The notes beneath the pieces are model-generated. The model worked only from the letters and a program-made list of their open reading frames with translations. It made no database searches and was not told where the DNA came from. From a virus, in the IMG/VR virus record IMGVR_UViG_3300033141_003629, positions 1-64,000 of that record: a stretch of DNA of 64,000 bases; one strand, given 5' to 3'. Position 1 is the stretch's first letter. Each line of letters starts with the position of its first letter. Positions 56,564 to 64,000 of the stretch are shown one piece after another. The translations under genes and the position numbers were made by a program.

Positions 56564-58185
56564 CGCTTGCTCCCAAAACTCCCAAATCCAGGTTTCTTTC
56601 TTTTTATTGGCTTGACTTTCTTAAACTCCATTATCCAGACTGAAATAGCAAATACTTGCATAGCCTGAAATAAGTGGTTCTCTCCTTTACAAGCATATAA
56701 AATTTTACCATGTTTATTTCGACCAGCAACAATATTGTTCATTTGAGTATCTAACTTGGAATCTTCATAACACTCTATTTTTTTATCATAAAAAATATTT
56801 TTTAAACACTGAATTGACCAATCTACTACGCTTGTCGTTTCAAACTCCGGTTTTCCATTTCTATCGGTTACTAAATTTCCATTGGTATCTTTCTTAAATC
56901 CTATTTCTATATTTGAATTAAAATCTATGGGTATAAAATTATTTTTGCTCTCTGGATACTTTTTAACCAAATGGCTATATATACTTTTTCCTACTCCCGA
57001 TGTATGGTCTAATGCTATAAAATTTGGAGATAATAGACTGATTAGGTAATCTATAAATGCTTCTTCTTCAGTAGGAGAAAGTTGAAAAGTAGTAATTCTG
57101 TAAATATATCTATATTTTTTATTTATTTTTATAATTATAGCATATTCTGAAGGAGCGCCCCCCTCTCCTACATCAAAATAAATCCCCAAGCTATTTGCAT
57201 TCGCTGGTCTTTCCATAAATAGAATTTCTTTGTGTCTATAAAAATTATCTTTATTGACTTCAAAACATTGGATAGGAATGCCATTTCCTTCTTTGTCAAG
57301 CAAATAAGTCTCTCTTATTCGTGCAATATCAAATACACTATTCATTCCTTCAATGACTTTTCCTTCTATTTGCACGAGATATCCTGGAGAATCTTTTCCT
57401 CCAAATTCTCTAATAGCATCGTCTTCTTTCTTTTTGTTCCAGGTCGGATTAGCGTACGAAGGGAGATTAATAATTTTGTACTTATTTTCTAACGCATGAA
57501 AAATTTCTCCCATAGGAGAAGCTTTTGTAAAGGTCGTCATTCCGCTGTATCTATTTTTGCAACCTTTTTCTGCTTGACTCATTAACATTTTTCCAGAAAC
57601 ATCTTTAGTTAAAAACGAAGCTTCTTCAATATAATGCCTATCAAAATGCTTTTGATAATATTGTGAACCTGGATTTTTTCCTGTAATATTTTGATTTACA
57701 CTCTCTAATAAACACCCGTTGTTAAAGTTTATTTTATATGTCGGGCTTCTTAATGATTTGGCGTGTAGAAGTTTAAAAACGCTGTGATTTTCTACACAGT
57801 GAATAATCTTATCAAAGAGAGTTTGAACGTGAAGTTTATCATACGAGCTAATAACTGCCCAATTATATATTTTTTTAAGTGTAACCAATAATATATCTAG
57901 CGTAATAAAGACTAAAGATTTTCCAGTTAATCTACCTCCGAGATTATAACTTTCTGCCAAATTATTTTCTATCTTCCAATTTTCTTCTGGAGATTTTTTC
58001 TTATCATATAAAAATAAAGAATCCCAAGAAAGCATTGGATATTGATAAAGCCTTATATGACCTGTTTTTTCTTTATCCCACCGGTCTAAAGCATCAAAAT
58101 CATGAAAAAGTAGCTCTGCAGACATTACTGGATGAGATAAGGTCTGAAAAAATATAAGTTCTTTTTGTTTGATTTTAGCTATCAT
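56560..58185 (-). CDS. Terminase large subunit
   Basis: The 541-residue protein has an ATPase part with GGRLTGKS (83-90, Walker A) and HYIEEASF (184-191, Walker B with catalytic Glu). A nuclease part follows with LGIYFDVGEGG, FIALDHTSGVGKSIYSHL and LDTQMNNIVAGRNKHG as the acidic strands. This is the DNA packaging motor that docks on the portal. It lies on the opposite strand and 45 kb from the portal gene, in the replication arm, and overlaps the small-subunit-like gene by 11 bases. Confidence 0.85.
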   Translation of the reverse strand: MIAKIKQKELIFFQTLSHPVMSAELLFHDFDALDRWDKEKTGHIRLYQYPMLSWDSLFLYDKKKSPEENWKIENNLAESYNLGGRLTGKSLVFITLDILLVTLKKIYNWAVISSYDKLHVQTLFDKIIHCVENHSVFKLLHAKSLRSPTYKINFNNGCLLESVNQNITGKNPGSQYYQKHFDRHYIEEASFLTKDVSGKMLMSQAEKGCKNRYSGMTTFTKASPMGEIFHALENKYKIINLPSYANPTWNKKKEDDAIREFGGKDSPGYLVQIEGKVIEGMNSVFDIARIRETYLLDKEGNGIPIQCFEVNKDNFYRHKEILFMERPANANSLGIYFDVGEGGAPSEYAIIIKINKKYRYIYRITTFQLSPTEEEAFIDYLISLLSPNFIALDHTSGVGKSIYSHLVKKYPESKNNFIPIDFNSNIEIGFKKDTNGNLVTDRNGKPEFETTSVVDWSIQCLKNIFYDKKIECYEDSKLDTQMNNIVAGRNKHGKILYACKGENHLFQAMQVFAISVWIMEFKKVKPIKRKKPGFGSFGSKR

Positions 58186-58906
58186 TTTTAAGGTCTTTTA
58201 AAAATATTTGCTCATATATTAGTGTTACATATTTATGATTTACGTCTAAGATTTTTGCAACTTCCTCAATAGTCAATTTCTTTTCGTGATATGCTTTTAG
58301 TAGTGGTTTATTGTATAGGGTAGTCCCCCTAAAAAATGAAGCTTTTTTTATATCATATCCATCTAACTTCATTATCTGTCTGCTGAGTTGCAAACAATAT
58401 GGACATTTATAATAAATTTCTCCGGCATGAGTGTTATAATATTCTTTTGCTTTTGTTTTTAATTCATTCCATACAGAAGAAAAGGAGTCTGTTTCTTTTT
58501 CCTTTAATAGACCCAAAACCCGTTCGTCTTCAGCAATAGAAGAGTCCAAATCGAGCATTTTTTGTGCAATGCCTAGTGGTATGGCTCCAACTTGCTCACC
58601 CTTTGCATTTGTTTTGGTATATTCATCTTCCATAAATTTCTGCATTCGTTGTCTTAGCATTTTTTTATAAACCATTCCTATAAGTTTACTTTTCTCTGCA
58701 TAAGACTCAAATAAATTTTGCGATAAATATTCTTTATATATTTCTACTGCTTGTTTGATTTCACTGCTTATCAAGCCAGAAAATGCTTTTTTTAATTCTT
58801 TCTCTTCTAACTTTTCTTCTGCTAGTTTAACAAGCTGTTCTTCTGTAAGATTCTTATTCTGCTTTAAACCCCGTAGTCTCTTAATTAATTTTTCTTTCTT
58901 AGTCAT
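58175..58906 (-). CDS. Terminase small subunit-like protein
   Basis: The 243-residue protein is helical. It has a Cys pair IYYKCPYCLQLSRQ near 166 and a C-terminal helix-turn-helix LTIEEVAKILDVNHKYVTLI. Overlap with the large terminase gene by 11 bases and the DNA-binding motif are the reasons for the call. The family is not recognised directly. Recognition of the packaging site is the expected role. Confidence 0.6.
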   Translation of the reverse strand: MTKKEKLIKRLRGLKQNKNLTEEQLVKLAEEKLEEKELKKAFSGLISSEIKQAVEIYKEYLSQNLFESYAEKSKLIGMVYKKMLRQRMQKFMEDEYTKTNAKGEQVGAIPLGIAQKMLDLDSSIAEDERVLGLLKEKETDSFSSVWNELKTKAKEYYNTHAGEIYYKCPYCLQLSRQIMKLDGYDIKKASFFRGTTLYNKPLLKAYHEKKLTIEEVAKILDVNHKYVTLIYEQIFLKDLKNDS

Positions 58907-59915
58907 TTTCTATCCCTCTTTCAAAGTAAAATGGGATGTGAATTTCCATGCCCTCTATACAATTCTCTATTTGGCTTTTATCAACACGGACAACCATATC
59001 AAAACCAATCAATATTTTCTCCATTTCTGCTTTGCCATCTTCAGTAACTGCCCCTGTTGGTCTTTTTTCTTTTGGGGCGTCTACTTTTTGACCCCTCCTA
59101 AATTTAAGGATGAGCCTACTAGAATGTAGGAGGGCGTTTCCACCTGTAAGTGTCTCTAATTTTATAAATCCACCCAAGTCCATTCTGCTCTGCCCAATAA
59201 ATACAACCGCACACTTTGCTTCTGCAACAAATGCAGTTCCCATTTCAAAAAATTGAGCAAGCTTCCTGGCTCTTAGTGCCATTGTATCGTCGCTAACAGA
59301 TTTTTCCTTATCTGCTTTGCCTTTATATAACTCTCCTTTTGGTGCTAGACCATGCAAAGAATCAAATACAATTAAATCTACTACTTTTTCTCTGCATAAT
59401 TTTAAAATTACATCTAGCCCATCCTCTAATTGCTCTACATCTATTACTACAAGAGAATCGGTATCTACTTTTCTTTTTGCCGCATAAACTGGGTCATAGC
59501 TTCTCTCTCCATTTATATAAACACACTGCTTTCCTATTTTTTGGGCATTAGCAATCAAATCCAGTATAGCGGTTGTTTTGCCTGTTCCTTTAGACCCCCA
59601 AATTGTTGTAAATGTTCCTTCAAGAATTCCTCCACCGATTAATTTATCTATATGCTTGTTTCCAAATGGAATTCTATTTCTAATTTCTACGTCGCTAGCA
59701 AACTTTATAGCTCCTTTGCCTATTTTTTTAGTCAAATCTCGCAAAACTGAATTAAGTTTATTTCTTTTTTTTGTTTGTTCAGAAGAAAAAATCTTTTCTA
59801 CATTTAACAACTTTTTTAATTTTGGAATTTCTTTAATAGGAATTTTATTAAATTCCTCAGAAGACATTGTTGGGGGATTCTTTTTCTTATTTTTACTTCC
59901 TTTTGGTCTGCCCAT
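58899..59915 (-). CDS. RecA/UvsX-like recombinase
   Basis: The 338-residue protein has a basic N-terminus (MGRPKGSKNKKKN) and a RecA core: IDKLIGGGILEGTFTTIWGS, GSKGTGKTT (107-115, Walker A), DLIVFDSLHGLAP (Walker B), VVFIGQSRMDLGG (sensor) and TGGNALLHSSRLILKFRRG. The IGGGI..G start is typical of recombinases. It probably drives strand exchange in phage replication. The size fits UvsX-type proteins, and a shorter paralogue lies at 45323. Confidence 0.8.
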   Translation of the reverse strand: MGRPKGSKNKKKNPPTMSSEEFNKIPIKEIPKLKKLLNVEKIFSSEQTKKRNKLNSVLRDLTKKIGKGAIKFASDVEIRNRIPFGNKHIDKLIGGGILEGTFTTIWGSKGTGKTTAILDLIANAQKIGKQCVYINGERSYDPVYAAKRKVDTDSLVVIDVEQLEDGLDVILKLCREKVVDLIVFDSLHGLAPKGELYKGKADKEKSVSDDTMALRARKLAQFFEMGTAFVAEAKCAVVFIGQSRMDLGGFIKLETLTGGNALLHSSRLILKFRRGQKVDAPKEKRPTGAVTEDGKAEMEKILIGFDMVVRVDKSQIENCIEGMEIHIPFYFERGIEND

Positions 59916-59925
59916 AATTAGCTCC

Positions 59926-60273
59926 TTATTGCATTTCTCCTGTAGCTTCTACAGCTTTATAAATTGTTTTAAAATAATCTTCAAGTGTTAAGGTTACAGT
60001 AATCAACCCACCTTTATGCTGATTAACAAATATAGGAATCCTAGTACTATTAATTGGCAGGGCATTTCTTAATTTATCGAAATCAACTTTCTTAATGATG
60101 ATATTTTTATGTGTATTATCTACCTTGCATTGTACTATAAAATTTTCAGATAATATATCTTCTAATTCAGTAGAACCTCCGCTATTTTTTGTTTTTCTAG
60201 CAGTGGGCTCTATTTTCTTGATATAGGAAATTACTAATTCTTCTAATTTATTTCCTACGATTTTCTTGTTCAT
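59926..60273 (-). CDS. PD-(D/E)XK nuclease-like protein
   Basis: The 115-residue protein starts with a helix GNKLEELVISYIKKI, then RKTKNSGGSTELEDILSENFIVQCKV, in which Asp39 and Gln-Cys-Lys (about 47-49) fit the ED..D..xxK core of small PD-(D/E)XK resolvase-type nucleases. It then has a strand and IFVNQHKGGLITVTL. It overlaps the RNA ligase gene by four bases. Activity is plausible, but the usual Glu before Lys is replaced by Gln. Confidence 0.6.
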   Translation of the reverse strand: MNKKIVGNKLEELVISYIKKIEPTARKTKNSGGSTELEDILSENFIVQCKVDNTHKNIIIKKVDFDKLRNALPINSTRIPIFVNQHKGGLITVTLTLEDYFKTIYKAVEATGEMQ

Positions 60274-60872
60274 CTTTTCCTTTTTGGTTTTTCATCGTTT
60301 TCTATTGTCTTCTTAAACAATTGGCCAGAAGCAGTATGATAAATTACAATTCCTTCTGGATTCATATATCCAGGAACAACAGAACTTCCCTTTAGTGTCA
60401 AATTTTGCAATATTCCCTCAATAAAGATAGTATCGAACTTTCCTCTAAAAAGAACAGGCACAACATAACAACAGTTAGGAGCTAGAGACTTTTTTTTATC
60501 TTTTAGTTCATCATAAATATAATTATGAGAATCAACCCATTTTCTAGTGTTAAATAAATAAAATCTTTTCTCTTTTAAGCCATAACCTCTTTGAATTCCC
60601 TGCCCCATCCACTCACCATAATGAAATCCAGGTCCAAGTTTTCTCAATTCGTCTTGGTTTTCCTTAATCCATTTAGCAAACCCATAATTGTCATTGGGGA
60701 TTTCTTCTTGGATAGAACCCCAAAGCCAACGCTTGCGGCTACCTGCAAAAATGTTATTCTCCTCATCAATATAGATAATTCCATTAGTTCCATCTATTTT
60801 TTCGGTTATAACAATTTCTCTACTGAATCTGGGAATCTTCTGAAAACATTTAAATTCTGGAAAAATATTCAT
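60270..60872 (-). CDS. RNA ligase
   Basis: The ATG at 60872 (MNIFPEFKCF) overlaps the previous stop (ATGA) and follows AAGGAGG. The 200-residue protein has the nucleotidyltransferase motifs: TEKIDGTN (Lys25, motif I), GSRKRWL (motif Ia or III), HYGEWMGQGIQRGYG, RFYLFNTRKW (motif IIIa), PEGIVIY (motif IV) and QLFKKTIEND (motif V Lys). This small size is like the core of Rnl2 or Rnl5-type RNA ligases. With the cREC protein it may repair cut tRNA. Confidence 0.8.
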   Translation of the reverse strand: MNIFPEFKCFQKIPRFSREIVITEKIDGTNGIIYIDEENNIFAGSRKRWLWGSIQEEIPNDNYGFAKWIKENQDELRKLGPGFHYGEWMGQGIQRGYGLKEKRFYLFNTRKWVDSHNYIYDELKDKKKSLAPNCCYVVPVLFRGKFDTIFIEGILQNLTLKGSSVVPGYMNPEGIVIYHTASGQLFKKTIENDEKPKRKR

Positions 60873-61060
60873 GCATTTCCTCCTTCCCAATGAGGGCATT
60901 TTTTGCAATCTTCTAAAGTAAAATTAACACACCTCTCACATGGCTCAGAAAAATTTGGTTCTTTATCTTCTCGAATTCTTTCTCTGGGATTCATATGCCA
61001 AAATCTACGATACTTAATTTTATTGAGATTAATTCTATACTTTTTATCTTTTTTACTCAT
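60869..61060 (-). CDS. Small Cys-rich protein (63 aa)
   Basis: MSKKDKKYRINLNKIKYRRF opens the protein; HMNPRERIREDK and the Cys set CERC, C, CPHW at the end could bind zinc. The RFWxxNPxxRI block is familiar from short phage proteins, but has no function known to me. Start and stop overlap the neighbours by one and four bases. Confidence 0.55.
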   Translation of the reverse strand: MSKKDKKYRINLNKIKYRRFWHMNPRERIREDKEPNFSEPCERCVNFTLEDCKKCPHWEGGNA

Positions 61061-62952
61061 TATATTAAATCTTTTGGTTTAAAAACTCTAGTATCGTGAT
61101 TATATTCACAAGGAATAATATAAGTGGTATAGTTTCCTCTTGGTTCTTTTATTTTATCACATTGCCAATGGCCTTCTGTGTGGTTTTCATTGTCTTGAAT
61201 ATATCTAGCTGCAAATGTAGGAAAGTGGTCAATTAAATTCGGAGCAAACCATTCATAATCCTTTTTTAACTGAGTAAAAATAACAAGAATACCTCTCTTG
61301 CGCTGCAATTCATCGTTGATATGTTTTAATACTGTATCTGTCTCTGCTTTATTTTCCAAACAGAGCCAGTCGAGAATTGTGAATGCATTTCTTTCTAATT
61401 CTATAGCAAGGGGGTTTGAATGTTGACAATGATAAAATTTGCCTACAATTCCTAGCATTTTTGCAGTTTTCTGAAAACGAGACCCAGCTTCGTTATAAAT
61501 ATAGTAGGGTTTAATTCCTTGTTTAATTATTTCAACAAACATGTTTAGTGCTATTGTTGTTTTACCTTCATTAGTCTTGCCTCCTAAAATTAAACAATCT
61601 GCATCTTGGAAAACAGCGATGTTGTTAAAGAAAGGTATTTTATAATCACACTCATTAATTACTTCTGGTGCACTATCACTCCACTGTACTTTTTCTTTAT
61701 AGTGATATCTACCCCACCCCACTCTTATAGCTCTACCATCTCTTACAAATTGTGATAGATATTTATAAGCTAGCGGAGCTTTTGTTTGGTCATTATTAAA
61801 CACTCCCTTAACTATATCGTTAGGGCTAACATCGGTCTGCATTATTTTCAAGAATTCATATATAGCTTTTTCGTGATTCTCTTCTGTAGTTACTTCATAG
61901 CCATCCAAAGATTTAAGCATAGCTTGAACATCTTTGGTTTGCATTGGATTTTCTAGCCAATTTTTGTTAAGCCAATGCAATATTGTATTTCTCTTTTTTG
62001 CAGGAATTCCTATTTTTGTTAATACCCCACCAAATTTTACAAAAGAATCATTACAACAGCCTTCGAGATTATTATTAACGAGGTTTGGTTTTTCTCCTTT
62101 ATAAGAAGGCAAATCTAGCTCCTCATTAATTTCCTCTGCATTTCTACTTTTTTCAACTGTTTGAATTTTCAATAACTTGGATTTTAATTCTTTTGGAATT
62201 TTTTTAATCTCTGTTCCTAAATTAAGCCAAGTATATTCTTTTTTATCAATTCTAGAAGGAGCTATAACAATTTGTCCTTCTGTTCTTGTATCTATTTGTG
62301 TTCCGCCTATATTAACTTTTTGTTTTTTTAATTCTTCGTCCCATAAAAATACAAAGTGCTTTCCTCCAGACGGGGTTGTTTGGGTTAATGTATCTGCTTT
62401 TTCACATAAAGAAATTATTTCTTGTCTCAGAGGCTTTATTTCTTCTTTTATTAATTTTTTTACATCTACATCAATAACTAGAATATTACTTTTCTCGCAA
62501 TTAACACCAATATTAAGCCCGTTGTTTAGCCACTTAATCCATTTTACTTTTTCTTTATTTTCTATTTCTCTCCAGTTAGATTCAAATGGACTTTTGCTGT
62601 TTTGTAATAAAGCAACTAAAGACCAGTTATATTTCTTATAATATTCTAATTCTTTATACATATCTAATTTTAAATCTTTAATTAAATAGTTAGTAATATC
62701 TGCATCAGACAAATTTTTTTTATCTTCTTCTAATACTCTTATACAATCATAAACAGAGCCTTTAAATCCACAGACAAGACATGTGATTTTATTTGAATTT
62801 GGTAAAAAAGTAGCTGTAGGTGTCTTGGATTTAAACTTATGAGACGTTACTTTAGGACATGTAAAAAGATGTTGTCCTGACTTTTTTATTTTAGAAAAAG
62901 ATGGTAATTTTTTTTCTAAATAATCAAAGAGATGTTTTGCAATATTGCTCAT
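61060..62952 (-). CDS. Primase-polymerase with C-terminal helicase-type ATPase
   Basis: The 630-residue protein has an N-terminal zinc finger (Cys32, His38, Cys58, Cys61). A bifunctional primase-polymerase domain follows with NIGVNCEKSNILVIDVDVKK (146-165), TQTTPSGGKHFVFLWD and IDTRTEGQIVIAPSR. The C-terminal RecA-type ATPase has ILGGKTNEGKTTIALNMF (Walker A near 458-468) and a Walker B-like stretch GILVIFTQL. It would both unwind and prime the fork, like gp4-type and D5-type proteins. The SD is GAGGAG. Confidence 0.75.
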   Translation of the reverse strand: MSNIAKHLFDYLEKKLPSFSKIKKSGQHLFTCPKVTSHKFKSKTPTATFLPNSNKITCLVCGFKGSVYDCIRVLEEDKKNLSDADITNYLIKDLKLDMYKELEYYKKYNWSLVALLQNSKSPFESNWREIENKEKVKWIKWLNNGLNIGVNCEKSNILVIDVDVKKLIKEEIKPLRQEIISLCEKADTLTQTTPSGGKHFVFLWDEELKKQKVNIGGTQIDTRTEGQIVIAPSRIDKKEYTWLNLGTEIKKIPKELKSKLLKIQTVEKSRNAEEINEELDLPSYKGEKPNLVNNNLEGCCNDSFVKFGGVLTKIGIPAKKRNTILHWLNKNWLENPMQTKDVQAMLKSLDGYEVTTEENHEKAIYEFLKIMQTDVSPNDIVKGVFNNDQTKAPLAYKYLSQFVRDGRAIRVGWGRYHYKEKVQWSDSAPEVINECDYKIPFFNNIAVFQDADCLILGGKTNEGKTTIALNMFVEIIKQGIKPYYIYNEAGSRFQKTAKMLGIVGKFYHCQHSNPLAIELERNAFTILDWLCLENKAETDTVLKHINDELQRKRGILVIFTQLKKDYEWFAPNLIDHFPTFAARYIQDNENHTEGHWQCDKIKEPRGNYTTYIIPCEYNHDTRVFKPKDLI

Positions 62953-63006
62953 AACACTCCTCTATATTGTAAAAATCAAGCTTTACTCTCTATTGTATTA
63001 ATTTTA

Positions 63007-63525
63007 TCACTCTATTCTTAACCAATCTACAAATGCCTCAGCCAAAATAAGAGTAAACTGCTGGGCAGCATCTGGGTCTGGATGACCTGTCTCTGGGTTT
63101 AAGAAAGTTTGTCCACCAGTAACCGCAGCAGCCGCATTCAAAGCATTTCCTCTTTGAATTTGTGCAGTCCTATCTACATTATTATAGGAAACAACCGATT
63201 TTTTTTCGTTTTCTGTTGCAGACTTTTTTGGAGCCTTATCTTTACAACTCCAGCAAGTAGGATAATTTGGATTCTTTAATTCTTTGCCACAAATACTGCA
63301 CCGAGGCACATCTTGCTCTACATTGTTATCGTCTATCTTTTGTAGCTTTGTTACATAAATAGCTGCTCCTTTTTTCTCTGTAGTAATAGAAACTACATCT
63401 CCCTTATTTACATTTTCTAAATAAGGAATAACAAAATCTCTAACATTGTACCATTTATTATCTACACCTTTAAACGCTTTATTGTCTCCCTTCTTTGCTG
63501 CAATCTTAATAATTTTTTGTGGCAT
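63007..63525 (-). CDS. Putative single-strand-binding protein with OB fold and zinc ribbon
   Basis: The 172-residue protein has an OB-like N-terminal part (KAFKGVDNKWYNVRDFVIPY; KGDVVSITTEKKGAAIYVTK), four Cys (76, 79, 91, 94) in a zinc ribbon, and the C-terminal RGNALNAAAAVTGG with QQFTLILAEAFVDWLRIE. I recall this last block from phage proteins beside replication genes. The SD AAAGGAGG is excellent, fitting an abundant protein. The SSB role is inference. Confidence 0.55.
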   Translation of the reverse strand: MPQKIIKIAAKKGDNKAFKGVDNKWYNVRDFVIPYLENVNKGDVVSITTEKKGAAIYVTKLQKIDDNNVEQDVPRCSICGKELKNPNYPTCWSCKDKAPKKSATENEKKSVVSYNNVDRTAQIQRGNALNAAAAVTGGQTFLNPETGHPDPDAAQQFTLILAEAFVDWLRIE

Positions 63526-63626
63526 CTCATTCCTCCTTTGATTAGTTTTAAATTTTTACTTTAATGTATCTCCTTGTGTTTTTATGACAACAATAACGGA
63601 CTTGAGATAATTTTTTAACTATTATA

Positions 63627-64000
63627 TTATACATTATATAATGCCTTTACTCTTTTTCTACAAGAATAAAACGGAACTTTATTTATATACAAATTTTTTG
63701 GAGTTAAATTTAAAAGTATTTCTGTGATTGGCTTTTCTATATAGCCTGGTAAGTGCAATAAATCTACAATCATTTTTCTTTTTTCAAATTCTTCTTCTGT
63801 TTTAGGTACATCTAGCAAATTATCGCTCTTATCTCCTTTAATTTTTTTTAATAGAATAGCTTCAGGATTTTTTACTATTTTAAATTTTTTTGTATAAGGA
63901 GAAAATATTCTTACATTTGGAACTATACATAACTGCTGTAGGTCTTCGTCTGTTGAAATAATAATCTTTTCATCATAATCATCTAAAAAACGTACTGCAC
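63627..64000 (-). CDS. 5' nuclease of the T4 RNase H / FEN type, C-terminal part (cut by window end)
   Basis: The frame is open to the end of the window, so its N-terminus lies beyond. The visible 124 residues contain KIIISTDEDLQQLCIVPN, RIFSPYTKKFKIV and KKIKGDKSDNLLDVP. These match the acidic strand, the T4 RNase H-like linker and the GDKxDN helix-three-turn-helix of 5' nucleases. The C-terminus ends YINKVPFYSCRKRVKALYNV. The enzyme removes RNA primers. A TTG at 63818 is not needed as a start, because homologous sequence runs through it. Confidence 0.75.
   Translation of the reverse strand, partial: AVRFLDDYDEKIIISTDEDLQQLCIVPNVRIFSPYTKKFKIVKNPEAILLKKIKGDKSDNLLDVPKTEEEFEKRKMIVDLLHLPGYIEKPITEILLNLTPKNLYINKVPFYSCRKRVKALYNV

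Noticed and set aside
1-64000. Prophage or integrated element
   Set aside because: No integrase, attachment site, excisionase or recognisable CI-type repressor was seen, and no host genes flank the phage genes in this window.
1-64000. Alternative genetic code
   Set aside because: TAA, TAG and TGA all end well-supported genes (for example TAG at 21906, TGA in the ATGA overlaps).

Overview
This window is part of the genome of a tailed double-stranded DNA phage. The tail layout is siphovirus-like: a tape measure and one major tail protein are present, and I could see no contractile sheath. The DNA is AT-rich and Shine-Dalgarno sites close to AAGGAGG are common. TAA, TGA and TAG all act as stops, so the standard bacterial code applies. 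No integrase, rRNA or tRNA was seen. The host is probably a bacterium with a purine-rich anti-SD, but the phylum cannot be fixed from this sequence. Both ends of the window cut genes, so the genome is larger than 64 kb.

Layout. (1) 1-2.7 kb: small minus-strand genes with clear sigma70-type promoters. They surround a candidate origin or regulatory region with two DnaA boxes, an exact Fur-box palindrome and thirteen copies of a 31-bp GC-rich tandem repeat. (2) 2.7-4.3 kb: AT-rich DNA without convincing genes until 4104. It holds iteron-like repeats, palindromes and a candidate structured RNA that ends in a strong intrinsic terminator. (3) 4.3-35.2 kb, plus strand: the virion operon. It contains tail spike, collagen-like and DUF2793 fibres with a glycosyltransferase between them, portal with a ChaB tail, decoration or fibre proteins, head protease with a nested scaffold, major capsid protein, connectors, tail tube, tail chaperones, tape measure, and distal tail and adhesin proteins. 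(4) 35.2-45.3 kb, minus strand: an accessory block with sugar-nucleotide and glycosyltransferase genes, a permuted-papain protein, a cupin, a phosphoesterase, ClpP, an MFS transporter, a site-2 protease and a peptide deformylase. (5) 45.3-64 kb, minus strand: replication, recombination, repair and packaging. It contains two RecA-like ATPases, SbcC/SbcD, an inserted cytosine methyltransferase, SprT, a deaminase, SpoVG, RuvC, a family B DNA polymerase fused to an HD domain, cREC, both terminase subunits, a PD-(D/E)XK protein, RNA ligase, primase-helicase, an SSB-like protein and a 5' nuclease.

The two arms meet tail to tail near 35.2 kb, where a hairpin can end plus-strand transcription. The minus-strand arm is very compact, with many ATGA or TAATG overlaps and several one-domain microproteins between larger genes. 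The terminase genes sit in the replication arm, far from the portal and on the other strand.

The most noteworthy observations are these. The polymerase-HD fusion keeps a perfect internal SD and start for the HD domain. A methyltransferase gene has split off the 5' end of the SbcC-like gene, leaving a 47-bp duplication and a 26-codon remnant. An RseP-like site-2 protease is coupled to a deformylase. There is a possible virion glycosylation system built on GPT collagen repeats, and an unassigned structured RNA precedes the late operon. All functions are read from motifs in the sequence; none was tested by a database search.
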